A DNA stretch of 64,000 nt from Exiguobacterium aurantiacum DSM 6208. Lineage in GTDB: Bacteria; Bacillota; Bacilli; Exiguobacteriales; Exiguobacteriaceae. Below the pieces are notes generated by a model. It had not been told where the DNA came from. It made no database searches and saw only the letters and a list, made by a program, of their open reading frames with translations. Positions within the stretch are counted from its first letter, which is position 1, and every line of letters starts with the position of its first letter. This document shows, piece by piece, positions 27,879 through 36,772 of this stretch. The stretch is from the NCBI RefSeq assembly GCF_000702585.1, contig NZ_JNIQ01000001.1:625001-689000 (forward strand). The letters are read 5' to 3'. The position numbers were made by a program, and so were the translations under genes.

Positions 27879-28871
27879 ATGAACCATGTAAAAGGAATTC
27901 ACCACGTCACCGCCATCACGAGCAGTGCCGAGAAAAACTACGACTTCTTTACGAACGTCCTTGGGATGCGTCTCGTTAAAAAGACGGTCAACCAAGACGA
28001 CATTCAGACGTATCACTTATTTTTTGCCGATGACAAAGGCAGCGCCGGGACGGACATGACGTTCTTCGACTTTCCGGGTATCCCGAAAGGTGTGCACGGG
28101 ACGAACGAGATCGCTAAGACGTCATTTCGCGTCCCGACCGATGAGGCGCTCACGTATTGGGTACGCCGCTTCGACCGTCTCGATGTGAAACATGAAGGTA
28201 TCAAGGAACAGTTTGGCAAGAAGACGCTCTCGTTCGTCGATTTTGACGAGCAGGCGTACCAACTCATCTCGGACGAGTTCAACACGGGTGTCGCCTCAGG
28301 CGAGCCGTGGCAAAACGGGCCGGTCCCGCTCGAGTACGCTATCACAGGACTCGGACCGATTTTCATCCGGATCGCGGACTTTACGTATTTCAAACAAGTG
28401 ATGGAGCAAGTCATGTTGTTCGAAGAAATCGGGCAAGAAGGCGACGCGCATCTCTTTGAAGGAGGTGAGGGTGGAAACGGGGCGCAAGTCATCGTCATCC
28501 ATGACGAGACGTCACCAGTCGCGCGCCAAGGGTTCGGCACGGTGCACCACGTCGCTTTCCGCGTCGATGACCGCAGCGTCCTCGATGAATGGACGGCACG
28601 ACTTCAGCAGTTCGGGTTACCGACATCAGGCTATGTCGACCGCTTCTTCTTTGAATCGTCTTACGCACGGGTCGCGCCGCAAATCCTATTCGAATGGGCA
28701 ACGGACGGACCAGGATTCATGGGCGATGAGCCATATGAGACGGTCGGGGAGAAATTGTCACTCCCGCCGTTTTTAGAACCAAAACGGGAACAGATCGAAG
28801 CGATGGTTCGACCGATCGATACGGTCAGAAGTACAAAAACGTTTGAGAAAGAATATGAGGGCATGAGATGA
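27879..28871 (+). CDS. mhqO: Ring-cleaving dioxygenase MhqO-like
   Basis: A 330-aa extradiol-type dioxygenase of the VOC superfamily with two halves: HHVTAITSSA at the N terminus and VHHVAFRVDD near residue 228, plus E267 near FFFESSYAR as third metal ligand. Family members open quinol rings to detoxify hydroquinones. AAGGAGCG precedes the ATG. Its stop overlaps a possible ATG of the next gene (ATGA), so translation is coupled. Confidence 0.88.
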   Translation: MNHVKGIHHVTAITSSAEKNYDFFTNVLGMRLVKKTVNQDDIQTYHLFFADDKGSAGTDMTFFDFPGIPKGVHGTNEIAKTSFRVPTDEALTYWVRRFDRLDVKHEGIKEQFGKKTLSFVDFDEQAYQLISDEFNTGVASGEPWQNGPVPLEYAITGLGPIFIRIADFTYFKQVMEQVMLFEEIGQEGDAHLFEGGEGGNGAQVIVIHDETSPVARQGFGTVHHVAFRVDDRSVLDEWTARLQQFGLPTSGYVDRFFFESSYARVAPQILFEWATDGPGFMGDEPYETVGEKLSLPPFLEPKREQIEAMVRPIDTVRSTKTFEKEYEGMR

Positions 28872-28930
28872 GCTTTTTGAATCGTTTGTTTGGAAAAGAA
28901 GAACCAGCCAACTTACAAGGAGGAACTACT

Positions 28931-29503
28931 ATGTTGAAAATTGGAATCGTACTCGGATCGACTCGTGAAGGACGCGTCAGCCCGCAAGTCGGAGAATGGG
29001 TGAAAGAACTTGCAGACAAACGCGGTGACGCGAACTATGAAATCATCGATATCGCCGACTACAGCTTGCCGCTCCTCGGGGAGCCGGGCGGCGACGCGAC
29101 AGGTGCCGCGGCATGGTCTGAAAAAATCGCGGAGATGGACGGTTTCGTCTTCATCGTCCAAGAGTACAACCACTCGATCACAGGCGCACTCAAAAACGCC
29201 CTCGATTACTTACGCAACGAATGGCACAACAAAGCGGCCGGTATCGTCTCGTACGGTTCGGTCGGCGGTGCCCGTGCGACGGAACACTTACGCGGTGTGT
29301 TAAGCGAGCTGTTGATCGCCCACGTCCGAGTCCATCCGGCGCTCTCGCTCTTCACAGACTTCGAGAACGGCACACATTTCGCGCCGAAAGACGTCCAAGT
29401 CCAGTCGGTGAACGATATGCTCGACCAGCTCGTCCCATGGACAGAAGCAATGCAGACGGTCCGCACGAAAGCGGCAGAAGCAACAGAAGCTGCGAACAAC
29501 TAA
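28931..29503 (+). CDS. NADPH-dependent FMN reductase (quinone/azo reductase type)
   Basis: A 190-aa flavodoxin-like protein beginning MLKIGIVLGSTREGRVSPQ, the phosphate-binding loop of FMN reductases, with QEYNHSITGALKNALDY as the flavin site. The start at 28931 follows the strong site ACAAGGAGGAACT. An alternative ATG at 28868 overlaps the mhqO stop and adds 21 residues (MSFLNRLFGKEE...) outside the usual fold. Two-electron reduction of quinones next to a ring-cleaving enzyme is a coherent pathway. Confidence 0.87.
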   Translation: MLKIGIVLGSTREGRVSPQVGEWVKELADKRGDANYEIIDIADYSLPLLGEPGGDATGAAAWSEKIAEMDGFVFIVQEYNHSITGALKNALDYLRNEWHNKAAGIVSYGSVGGARATEHLRGVLSELLIAHVRVHPALSLFTDFENGTHFAPKDVQVQSVNDMLDQLVPWTEAMQTVRTKAAEATEAANN

Positions 29504-29510
29504 GCAGTCG

Positions 29511-29538
29511 GCCAGCCTTGAAACAGGCTGGCTTTTTT
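29511..29538 (+). terminator. Terminator of mhqR-mhqO-reductase unit
   Basis: GCCAGCCT (29511-29518), TGAAAC loop, AGGCTGGC (29525-29532), then six T. Confidence 0.94.
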
Positions 29539-29746
29539 GTGCGCTTTTTGGATGGGTCGTGTAAAGTTGAAAGGGTTGGAAGGTGGGCCATAAGGGCTCG
29601 CAGCCTGCATATCGGATGCGGGCTCATGTTGGTGTGCTCCTGTCGGTCGTCTGATTCAAAATGTCGTGCATCATCTGGACGGATGAAAGTTGGCAGGATA
29701 GGGAAGAAGAAAAGGACATGTTCATAGAGTTGAAGGAGGAATCGTG

Positions 29747-30814
29747 ATGAAATGGATGATTTATGGGGCGAACGGCTATACGGGCGAACTGATTGCCCGC
29801 CAAGCAGTGAAGGAAGGGATGGCACCGGTGCTCGCAGGACGGAGCGCGGAAGCGATTGAACGGCTCGGAGAAGAGCTCGAGTGTGAGACACGTGTGTTCA
29901 GTCTGTCGTTCGACCAAGCGAAACAAGAACTGGCCGATATCGATCTCGTGCTACATTGCGCCGGACCGTTCGCTGACACGAGTCAGACGATGGTCGAGGC
30001 ATGCCTCGCCTCGAAAACGCATTACCTCGATATTACCGGGGAAATCGAGGTGTTCGAATACATCCACTCGAAGAAACGGGTCAAACTCGCGCAAGAAGCC
30101 GGCGTGTTATTGTGCTCGGGTGTCGGGTTCGATGTCATCCCGACCGATTGTGTGGCGCGAAAGCTGAAAGAGCTCATGCCGGATGCGACGACCCTGGCTC
30201 TCGGGTTCTCGGCTGCTGCGGGCATTTCGCGCGGGACGATGAAAACGGCGATCCGTGGGCTTGGTTCGAGCAGTGCCGAGCGGAAAGACGGGAAACTGTC
30301 GCCATTCCCACTCGGGGCGAAACGACGACGGATCGACTTTGGGCGCGGGAAGAAAACGGCGATCGCGATTCCGTGGGGCGACGTCTCGACCGCGTACTAC
30401 ACGACAGGTGTTCCGAACATCACGACGTGGGTCCCCGTGCCGCCCGTGTATGCTTATGGGGCGCGCCTGTTGTCGTGGTTCGGGCCGATCCTCGGCAGTG
30501 ACGCGGTGCAAGGCAAACTGTTGCGTTACGTCGATGAACACGTCAGTGGACCGGATGAGTCCGAGCGCGGGCGTTCCTCGACGTACGTTTGGGGCGAGGC
30601 CACAAACGAAGAGGGGCGTAAAGTCATTGTCCGCATCAAGACGGCGAGCACGTATGCCTTCACCGTTTATGGTGCGCTCGAGGTCGTGAAGCGGCTCATC
30701 AGCGCGAAGCCGGTCATTCCAGGCAGTTTCACACCGGCGATGTTGTTCGGCTCGCACTTTATCGAAGAGATCGAAGGCTCGTCGTCGTTCGTCGTGGACG
30801 AGGTGCGGCTGTAA
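29747..30814 (+). CDS. Saccharopine-dehydrogenase-like / enoyl-reductase-family protein
   Basis: A 355-aa protein whose N-terminal NAD(P) loop reads IYGANGYTGELIARQA, followed by AGRS and a cysteine-containing HCAGPF motif, as in saccharopine-dehydrogenase NADP-binding and trans-acting enoyl-reductase-like proteins. The C-terminal half is variable and may interact with lipids. The start at 29747 follows AAGGAGGA. Substrate unknown. The 240 bases upstream contain an inverted repeat (GGGCTCGCAGCC... GCGGGCTC near 29596-29625) but no gene. Confidence 0.8.
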   Translation: MKWMIYGANGYTGELIARQAVKEGMAPVLAGRSAEAIERLGEELECETRVFSLSFDQAKQELADIDLVLHCAGPFADTSQTMVEACLASKTHYLDITGEIEVFEYIHSKKRVKLAQEAGVLLCSGVGFDVIPTDCVARKLKELMPDATTLALGFSAAAGISRGTMKTAIRGLGSSSAERKDGKLSPFPLGAKRRRIDFGRGKKTAIAIPWGDVSTAYYTTGVPNITTWVPVPPVYAYGARLLSWFGPILGSDAVQGKLLRYVDEHVSGPDESERGRSSTYVWGEATNEEGRKVIVRIKTASTYAFTVYGALEVVKRLISAKPVIPGSFTPAMLFGSHFIEEIEGSSSFVVDEVRL

Positions 30815-30892
30815 CAGGCGTTGTAACGGAATCACAACATGTTCACGAGCGAAGTGTGCTAAACTCAGAGGAGAGTAGAGGGAGGGAATGAG

Positions 30893-31690
30893 ATGAAACG
30901 CTTAGAATTAGCCAGACGAATCGAACGCATCAAAGCGGAAGGGACGTCTGCTTATATTCGGCATCGAAAACAGACCCCTCCCTATGAAGGTTCGGAGTTG
31001 ATTGTCGAAAACAAAGGACACGTCTTCCGGATGGGCAATATGAGTTTCGCGGTCGGCTTCGGATTGAATCGTCCCACGAGTTTTTACGACTTGCACCAGA
31101 TGGAGAAATGGGTCCGTGGAAAAAACGTATCCCGTCTCCATGTCGAGGTCTGTCCGCTCGCCGATATGTCACTCATCCGGCTCCTGCAGGAACGGAATTA
31201 CACGCTCGACCACTTTCTAGACGTGTGGTTGCTCGATGTCACGCAATTCGAGACGACGCTGCCGGCCCCGCATCAAGTCGAGCCAGTCGACGCGGATAAC
31301 GTGAATGAATGGGCCCGGGCCATCGCGGCCGGTTTTGCCGAGGCGGGCTCGGTTCTTCAAGAAACGGTCGACACGGCGAAAGGCTTTTATGCACTCCCTG
31401 AAAACAAGGCGTTTCTCGTCCGTGATGGCGAAAAGGCGGTCGCTGGCGGTATTCTCGCCGTCCAAGACGGGATGGGGGAGCTGTTTTTGACGAGCACGAT
31501 CCCGGCATATCGAGGCAAGGGCTATCAGACGCAACTGATTCTCGAACGCATCGCCCACGCGAAAGCGTCAGGATGCCAGTACGTGACGGTGACGACAAAA
31601 GTGGACACCGCTTCGGGACGGAACATGGAACGGTTAGGATTCCAGCCGTTTTATCAAAAAGCCGTGATGAAAAGTCCGATTCTCAAATAA
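30893..31690 (+). CDS. GNAT acetyltransferase (two-part)
   Basis: A 265-aa protein. The C-terminal half (about 125-265) is a GNAT domain with loop PAYRGKGYQTQLI and GRNMERLGF. The N-terminal half is less conserved, perhaps a degenerate GNAT copy. GAGGGAATG precedes the ATG. Substrate unknown. Confidence 0.8.
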   Translation: MKRLELARRIERIKAEGTSAYIRHRKQTPPYEGSELIVENKGHVFRMGNMSFAVGFGLNRPTSFYDLHQMEKWVRGKNVSRLHVEVCPLADMSLIRLLQERNYTLDHFLDVWLLDVTQFETTLPAPHQVEPVDADNVNEWARAIAAGFAEAGSVLQETVDTAKGFYALPENKAFLVRDGEKAVAGGILAVQDGMGELFLTSTIPAYRGKGYQTQLILERIAHAKASGCQYVTVTTKVDTASGRNMERLGFQPFYQKAVMKSPILK

Positions 31691-31717
31691 ACAGGTCGCC
31701 CCGCGGGGCGACCTGTT
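31690..31717. terminator. Convergent-gene hairpin terminator
   Basis: AACAGGTCGCCCC and GGGGCGACCTGTT form a perfect 13-bp stem over a 2-base centre. The T-rich side (TTTATTT) faces the minus-strand gene; the plus side has only TTGG. Confidence 0.75.
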
Positions 31718-31721
31718 GGCG

Positions 31722-32507
31722 TTAAAGTAAAGATTCCACACCGTCCACGTACACTTCAGAACCGGTGACGTGGCTCGACATGTTGCTTGCGAAAAACAAG
31801 ACGACGTCCGCGACTTGCTTGGCCGACCCCGACTTGCCGGCGAGCGGTTGATTGCCTTCCGGATACTCGATCGGGATGACGACTTCTTCTAGCAAGGCGT
31901 CGTCACGATTCGTCGAGTCATCGATGTTCGTATCGATCGCGCCGGGACAAATCGAATTGACGCGAATGCCGAACTGGGCGAGCTCGGCGGCTGCCATTTT
32001 CGCGAATCCGGTCTGTCCGGCCTTCGTCGTCGCATATCCGCTGAAACCGAAGTTTTTAAAATAACGGTTCCCGTTGATCGACGATGTGATGATGATGCTC
32101 CCGCCTTGTTCTTTTAAGTGAGGGATGGCGTGTTTCACGGTGACGAACGTGCCTGTCAAATTCGTCTCGACGACGCCGTTCCAATCTTCAAGCGACAGAT
32201 GCTCGATTGGCGTGATCGTCCCGTTCCGTCCGGCGTTCGCGAAGACGATATCGACGCGGCCGAACCGTTCGACTGTCTGTTCGTACGCTCGTTTCATCTC
32301 GTCTTCGTTGGCGACGTCGGCACTGATCCCGATGGCACGTTCCTCGCCGATCAAGCTCGCCAACTGTTCGGCGTCTTCTAGTTTCAAGTCGACGATGGCG
32401 ACTTTTGCGCCAGCCTGGACGAACCGGATGACCGCCGCCCGCCCGATCCCTGATGCCGCGCCGGTGACGAACGCGACTTTCCCTGACAACAATGTATTTG
32501 AAATCAT
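31722..32507 (-). CDS. Short-chain dehydrogenase/reductase
   Basis: A 261-aa classical SDR: TGAASGIG cofactor loop, NAG motif (FANAGRNG), ITSSIN serine and YATTK catalytic Tyr-Lys, ending with SGSAKQVADVVLFFAS and YVDGV. The acidic residue after beta-2 (IVDLK) suggests NAD preference. GAAAGGAGCG precedes the ATG. Substrate unknown. Confidence 0.9.
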   Translation of the reverse strand: MISNTLLSGKVAFVTGAASGIGRAAVIRFVQAGAKVAIVDLKLEDAEQLASLIGEERAIGISADVANEDEMKRAYEQTVERFGRVDIVFANAGRNGTITPIEHLSLEDWNGVVETNLTGTFVTVKHAIPHLKEQGGSIIITSSINGNRYFKNFGFSGYATTKAGQTGFAKMAAAELAQFGIRVNSICPGAIDTNIDDSTNRDDALLEEVVIPIEYPEGNQPLAGKSGSAKQVADVVLFFASNMSSHVTGSEVYVDGVESLL

Positions 32508-32589
32508 TCAATTCGCTCCTTTCAGCTTCCTGTTCTCATATTCCACCGTTCCGAGAAAACTATGCTCGTTTTGTGAAAAAACGTGCGAT

Positions 32590-32901
32590 TCAATCGGATT
32601 GCACGTGAATGGAGACTGCGATGTTCAAATTACCGTCTGGAACAAGCTCGACGATCACACGTTGACCGGTTCGAAGCTGTTGGACGTCATCGGCATCTCC
32701 AGTCACTTTCGTCTCTTCATTGATGAGCACCGTCCGTAGTTTCATCTCACTTCCTGAGTTTTCCGTTGTGATCATCAGTTGAGGGATGTTGATTTGCTCG
32801 ATCGTGCCTTCAATCTGATGGTCGTTCCACGTGCTGATCCAATACACGACCGCTAAAAAAAGTCCGATGAACGCGAGGGCAAAGATGAGTCGAGTTCTCA
32901 T
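32590..32901 (-). CDS. Small exported membrane-anchored protein
   Basis: A 103-aa protein: N-terminal membrane helix (about 5-23) followed by a small beta domain with a repeated V-x-I/E pattern, possibly OB-fold. TAGGGGAGGCG precedes the ATG. Family not recognised. Confidence 0.6.
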   Translation of the reverse strand: MRTRLIFALAFIGLFLAVVYWISTWNDHQIEGTIEQINIPQLMITTENSGSEMKLRTVLINEETKVTGDADDVQQLRTGQRVIVELVPDGNLNIAVSIHVQSD

Positions 32902-33048
32902 GAGGCGCCTCCCCTAAGAAAGCCCGGTCTACTGGTGTCTACTACTTATTTACCCTCAATTAGACATTCTATCGGATTGTTTTGACAGGAATTTGTCATT
33001 GATCCGCGGAATGTATTGAAGACAACTTGGAGAGCGGAGGCGCTGACG

Positions 33049-33378
33049 ATGATTCTAAGCGGGATGGTCGGTTTAATCGGTGTGGCATTCGTTGCGTTCG
33101 GATGGTGGACGATCGGATTTCCACGACGGAGGATGTGGGGAGGCCTGGTCTTGTTAGTGACCACATTTTTATTCGCGCCTTGGCTGCTCGTCATGAGCGG
33201 AGAACGATACGGGTTTGATGGCGTCGTTGCGGGCTTGGTCGGCCTGTCGCTCGCCATCGGGGGCGGCTTTTTTTCACAACGCTCGGTTGGACGGGTCGGG
33301 TACGGAAAATCCGCAAAGTGCGGACGCTGTCTGAAGACCCTGATTTGTTCTAAGGATGGGAGAGGAGGGATGACATGA
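33049..33378 (+). CDS. Small membrane protein before NUDIX gene
   Basis: A 109-aa protein with about three hydrophobic helices and a C-terminal tail with CGRCLKTLIC, a possible zinc or disulfide pair. The start at 33049 is chosen for GGAGG nine bases upstream; a TTG at 33016 opens a longer frame. The NUDIX gene starts inside its stop (ATGA). Confidence 0.6.
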   Translation: MILSGMVGLIGVAFVAFGWWTIGFPRRRMWGGLVLLVTTFLFAPWLLVMSGERYGFDGVVAGLVGLSLAIGGGFFSQRSVGRVGYGKSAKCGRCLKTLICSKDGRGGMT

Positions 33379-33968
33379 TTGAATTCATTACCGTCGTCGA
33401 CGAACGGCGAAAGAAAATTGGACTGAAGCCCCGGGCTGACGTGCACCGTGACGGGGATTGGCACGAGACGTTCCACTGTTGGGTCGTGGAAGGGGAACGA
33501 CTTTTTTTGCAACGTCGCAGTGACACGAAGCAAGACTTTCCGGGACTGTACGATATTACTGCGGCCGGCCATTTGGCGGCCGGGGAGACAGTCAGGGACG
33601 GGGTGCGAGAAATTCGGGAAGAGATCGGGCTTGAGGTGACGCTTGACCAATTGACCGCCTTGGGGGTGTTTGAAGATGTGATTGAGACGGAGACGTTTAT
33701 CGACCGCGAATTCGCCCATACATACGTCTATTCGTATGCAGGTGAACCGTTCACACTCGATGCGGCCGAGGTCGCTGATCTCGTCACGATCGACCGTGAA
33801 CGTTTTGCGGCTTTGGTCACCGGGGATGTTGAGGCGGTGGAGGCGACGTCAGTGTTGACCGAAGAGACGTTTAATGTGACATGCGCCTCCCTCGTACCGC
33901 ATCCGACGTCATATTGGAACGACGTCATGACAGGAATCAAGGCGTTTGCGGATGAGCGTCATGATTGA
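33375..33968 (+). CDS. NUDIX hydrolase (YfcD/IDI-like)
   Basis: A 197-aa NUDIX protein. The box GHLAAGETVRDGVREIREEIG fits G-x5-E-x7-REUxEExGU. N-terminal HRDGDWHETFHCWVV resembles the isopentenyl-diphosphate-isomerase-like subgroup often found in Bacilli. It overlaps the preceding gene by four bases, so they are translated together. Substrate unknown. Confidence 0.87.
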   Translation: MIEFITVVDERRKKIGLKPRADVHRDGDWHETFHCWVVEGERLFLQRRSDTKQDFPGLYDITAAGHLAAGETVRDGVREIREEIGLEVTLDQLTALGVFEDVIETETFIDREFAHTYVYSYAGEPFTLDAAEVADLVTIDRERFAALVTGDVEAVEATSVLTEETFNVTCASLVPHPTSYWNDVMTGIKAFADERHD

Positions 33969-34044
33969 TTTTATTTGGCAACTACTGAACGTCTTGCTCG
34001 TTCTGATGATCGGTGGGCTTTTAGTCTGGTGTTTCCGAAAATGA
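33961..34044 (+). CDS. Possible 27-residue membrane peptide
   Basis: The frame at 33961 encodes MIDFIWQLLNVLLVLM... ending in WCFRK, a single predicted membrane helix with a basic C-terminal tail. It overlaps the NUDIX stop by eight bases. A weak GGATGAG lies upstream. It could be chance. Confidence 0.3.
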   Translation: MIDFIWQLLNVLLVLMIGGLLVWCFRK

Positions 34045-34051
34045 AGAACGT

Positions 34052-34519
34052 TCAGAGCGCGAGCGACATGATTCGTTGTTCTCCGACCGGTCCTGTGATG
34101 CGTCTTCCGGTATCTGAGAAACCGACTTTCTCATAGAGCGCGAAGGCGGCATCATTTTTCAAGTTCACAGATAAGACGACTTCTTGCGTCTTCGGAAACT
34201 GCTGGCGAACGTAAGCCGGTAATTGTCGGAGCGCTGCTTTCGCATAGCCGTTTCCTTGGAAAGGGTGATTGATGGAAAAAATCGAGAGCAGCAGTGCGTG
34301 TGCGGACTCCGTATAAGTTTGGACTCTTTCCGTATCGTGTAACAGAAAGAAGCCGACCGGACCTTCGGCGACGATGACGATCGGATGAACGCCTTCAGGA
34401 AGCGGGGAGTCGATATCGCGAGGAAGGGTCGTATATTTTTCTTGATCGAGCGGTAACGTGAACGCCTCAAGGGCGGGCCAATGGTCATCTTGAAGCGTTT
34501 CTAACGTGACGTGGGACAT
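34052..34519 (-). CDS. GNAT acetyltransferase
   Basis: A 155-aa N-acetyltransferase with loop PFQGNGYAKAALRQ and NLKNDAAFALYEKVGF. The start at 34519 follows GCAGGAGGAA on the minus strand. It is divergent from another GNAT gene with a 66-base gap holding both promoters. Substrate unknown. Confidence 0.84.
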   Translation of the reverse strand: MSHVTLETLQDDHWPALEAFTLPLDQEKYTTLPRDIDSPLPEGVHPIVIVAEGPVGFFLLHDTERVQTYTESAHALLLSIFSINHPFQGNGYAKAALRQLPAYVRQQFPKTQEVVLSVNLKNDAAFALYEKVGFSDTGRRITGPVGEQRIMSLAL

Positions 34520-34585
34520 GGTTATTCCTCCTGCTTTAGCCGTTTGTCTTATTATACTGAACGATATAAGGAGAGAAAAAGAGAT

Positions 34586-35383
34586 ATGCTGAAACAAGAG
34601 GTGTCTTATCAACAGAATCCGCCGGTAGCCGATTTGTATCGGGCCTTTATGGACGGTTTTTCTGATTACATGATTCGTTTTGACATGGACGAGGCCGCAT
34701 TTGAGGCGATTTTCCTCGTCCGAGATCAAAATCAGCCATCTCGCTCGATCGTGGCGTACGTCGACGGGCGACCGGTCGGTGTCATGTTGAGCGGGATCGC
34801 CCATCTAGACGCGGGGTGGGTCACTCGTTGCGGCGGATTGGCCGTGGCACCCGGCTATCGCCGACTCGGGATCGCCCGAGAGTTGATGCGCCGCTTCGAT
34901 GAGCAAGCAGAAGGGATGCGGCTACTCGAGGTCATTCAAGGAAACGAGCAGGCGTACGACCTGTACGCTAGGCTCGGCTATGACGTCGTGCGTGAGATTG
35001 TGTATTATCAATCCGTACCGACCGAGACGGCGGCGAAGCTTGACGTTGTCCCGATCACCGAGCTGTTCGAGCGGGAATATCCGAAAGCCGTGCACCATCC
35101 GATTTGGCAACGAGACGTGCGCACGACCCAACAACAGGCGACGCTCGTTCGTGTGACCGAGGAAGGGCGTGAAGGGTCGTTATTGTTCCGGGACAACGTG
35201 CTCCTTGATGTGTTCGGTCGCGACGAAGATGCCGTCTGGTTGTTACGGGCCGCGGGTTGTAAGCACCCTGTCCATCTGACGTTCACGTCCGACCGTCCGG
35301 CCTTCATCGAGGCGGCCGAAGCGCTCGGATTCGTGAAGGACACGGTCGCCCAGTTCGAGATGGTGAGAAAGGGGGAGACGTGA
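34586..35383 (+). CDS. GNAT acetyltransferase (two-part)
   Basis: A 265-aa protein with GNAT loop PGYRRLGIARELM and NEQAYDLYARLGY in the first half and a second less conserved domain. The start at 34586 follows TAAGGAGAG. TATACT at 34553 may be its -10. A 60-aa membrane protein gene starts on its stop (TGATG). Confidence 0.82.
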   Translation: MLKQEVSYQQNPPVADLYRAFMDGFSDYMIRFDMDEAAFEAIFLVRDQNQPSRSIVAYVDGRPVGVMLSGIAHLDAGWVTRCGGLAVAPGYRRLGIARELMRRFDEQAEGMRLLEVIQGNEQAYDLYARLGYDVVREIVYYQSVPTETAAKLDVVPITELFEREYPKAVHHPIWQRDVRTTQQQATLVRVTEEGREGSLLFRDNVLLDVFGRDEDAVWLLRAAGCKHPVHLTFTSDRPAFIEAAEALGFVKDTVAQFEMVRKGET

Positions 35384-35565
35384 TGGCGAGATTTTTACCG
35401 GCGTTGATGGTCGTGTTGATTGTCGGCAATTTATTGACGATTCTCGGTCTGACGACGAACTTGGCACCGGTCATCGCGCGGCTATTTTTAATCGGTGGCC
35501 CGACGTTGACCGTCCTTGCCGCGGTCAGCATCGTCGTGATCGTATTAAAAGCGAAACGAGGCTGA
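35383..35565 (+). CDS. 60-residue two-helix membrane protein
   Basis: A small protein of two membrane helices with a basic C terminus (LKAKRG). GAAAGGGGGA precedes the start, and the ATG overlaps the stop of the GNAT gene, so expression is coupled. Function unknown. Confidence 0.6.
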   Translation: MARFLPALMVVLIVGNLLTILGLTTNLAPVIARLFLIGGPTLTVLAAVSIVVIVLKAKRG

Positions 35566-35657
35566 ACCGGAGAAATTCCGCGAAATTTTGATGGGCATTA
35601 TGAGATGGACAGGAATCATCGTGATGAAATCGACATACAAATGAAATGTTTCATATA

Positions 35658-35686
35658 TTGAACTTTTCGGATGTGGGTGCTATATT
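35658..35686 (+). promoter_or_regulatory. Sigma-A promoter of M23 peptidase, with upstream palindrome
   Basis: TTGAAC (35658-35663), 17 bases, TATATT (35681-35686). The perfect palindrome ATGAAATGTTTCAT at 35641-35654 lies just upstream and could be a regulator site. Confidence 0.72.
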
Positions 35687-35745
35687 CGCACATGTAGCTT
35701 TTTATTGAGCTAGCGAATGATCCCATTTGGAGGTTTACTATATAT

Positions 35746-36732
35746 ATGTTGAAACAATTCATCCTTACAGCAGGCGCAGGTGTGTTCATCTTTAGTGGTG
35801 CGCAGTCGGCGTCGGCAAATGAAATCACCCCGGAAAAACTCCTCGAGACGACAAAAACAATCGAACAAACGACAAACCAACTGTCCGAGTCAAAAAAAGT
35901 TGTGGCGAAAGCCGAACAACAAATTGAAAAAGTCGAGACAGCAGCAGCGGCCGTTCAAGCGGACATTGATGAAGTGACCGAGCAGATTGAGGCGTATCAG
36001 GCTGCGATCGCGCCGGAAGCGGACTCGTTGTTCAAACAAGTACTGTCGACCGTCTTGCCGAGTGCGAAAGCCGAGGCGGCCGAATCTGAAAAGAAGCAAC
36101 AAGACATCTTAGACCAAAAGGCGACGGCGAAACAGAAGCTCGACGAATTGGCAGCTAAGCAAGCAGAGGTCGAGGCTGCAAAAGAAAAGACGCAGTCGTC
36201 TTACGCGGCCGCCTCTGAACAGATGAAGGCGCAGTCGACGAAGTTGAGCGACTTGAAAAAGCAACATGCGGCGATGGCGCCGGACAAGTTCATGATGCCG
36301 GCGAACGGTCGGTTGTCACAAGGCTTCGGCCCGGCGAGCGGGCAATTCGGTTATACGTTCCATAACGGCATCGATATCGCCGCGAAAGTCGGCACGCCGG
36401 TCTACGCGGCCGCCGATGGGAAAGTGATTGAAGTGAGCGGACGTGGGCCATACGGCAAGCACGTCAAAGTTGAGCACAACATCGATGGTCAGAAATGGAC
36501 GACCGTTTATGCGCACTTGCATAAGATCGACGTGAAAAAAGGACAGACGGTCCGCCAAGCCGAAGGCATCGGCCAAATCGGTAACACTGGCAACTCGTCT
36601 GGTCCGCATTTGCATTTTGAAGTGCACAAAGGCGCCTACTCGTTCTCGCCAAGTTCGGCAGGGAACACGGTTGATCCGATGAAGGTCGCACAACTACTTG
36701 GCGGTGCTTCAGCCGTCAAAGCCACTTACTGA
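35746..36732 (+). CDS. Secreted M23 peptidoglycan endopeptidase with coiled coil
   Basis: A 328-aa exported protein: signal peptide with cleavage after ASA (residue 24), a long alanine/glutamine-rich coiled coil (about 27-180), then an M23 LytM domain (about 185-310). Zinc ligand motifs HNGID and HLHFEV are intact, with YAHLH between. This layout matches EnvC/CwlO-like wall hydrolases controlled by FtsEX, though the control is inferred. TTTGGAGG precedes the start. Single gene with its own promoter and terminator. Confidence 0.9.
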   Translation: MLKQFILTAGAGVFIFSGAQSASANEITPEKLLETTKTIEQTTNQLSESKKVVAKAEQQIEKVETAAAAVQADIDEVTEQIEAYQAAIAPEADSLFKQVLSTVLPSAKAEAAESEKKQQDILDQKATAKQKLDELAAKQAEVEAAKEKTQSSYAAASEQMKAQSTKLSDLKKQHAAMAPDKFMMPANGRLSQGFGPASGQFGYTFHNGIDIAAKVGTPVYAAADGKVIEVSGRGPYGKHVKVEHNIDGQKWTTVYAHLHKIDVKKGQTVRQAEGIGQIGNTGNSSGPHLHFEVHKGAYSFSPSSAGNTVDPMKVAQLLGGASAVKATY

Positions 36733-36757
36733 CGCAACGAATGTTGCGTCTTTTTTT
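36731..36757 (+). terminator. M23 gene terminator
   Basis: GACGCAAC, GAAT loop, GTTGCGTC, then seven T. Confidence 0.94.
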
Positions 36758-36772
36758 ACGCGATGAATTATA

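Noticed and set aside
29539-29743. Possible small RNA or riboswitch in the 205-base gap before the saccharopine-dehydrogenase-like gene
   Set aside because: There is an inverted repeat with GGGCTC/GCGGGCTC, but no T tract and no known riboswitch core; not enough to call.
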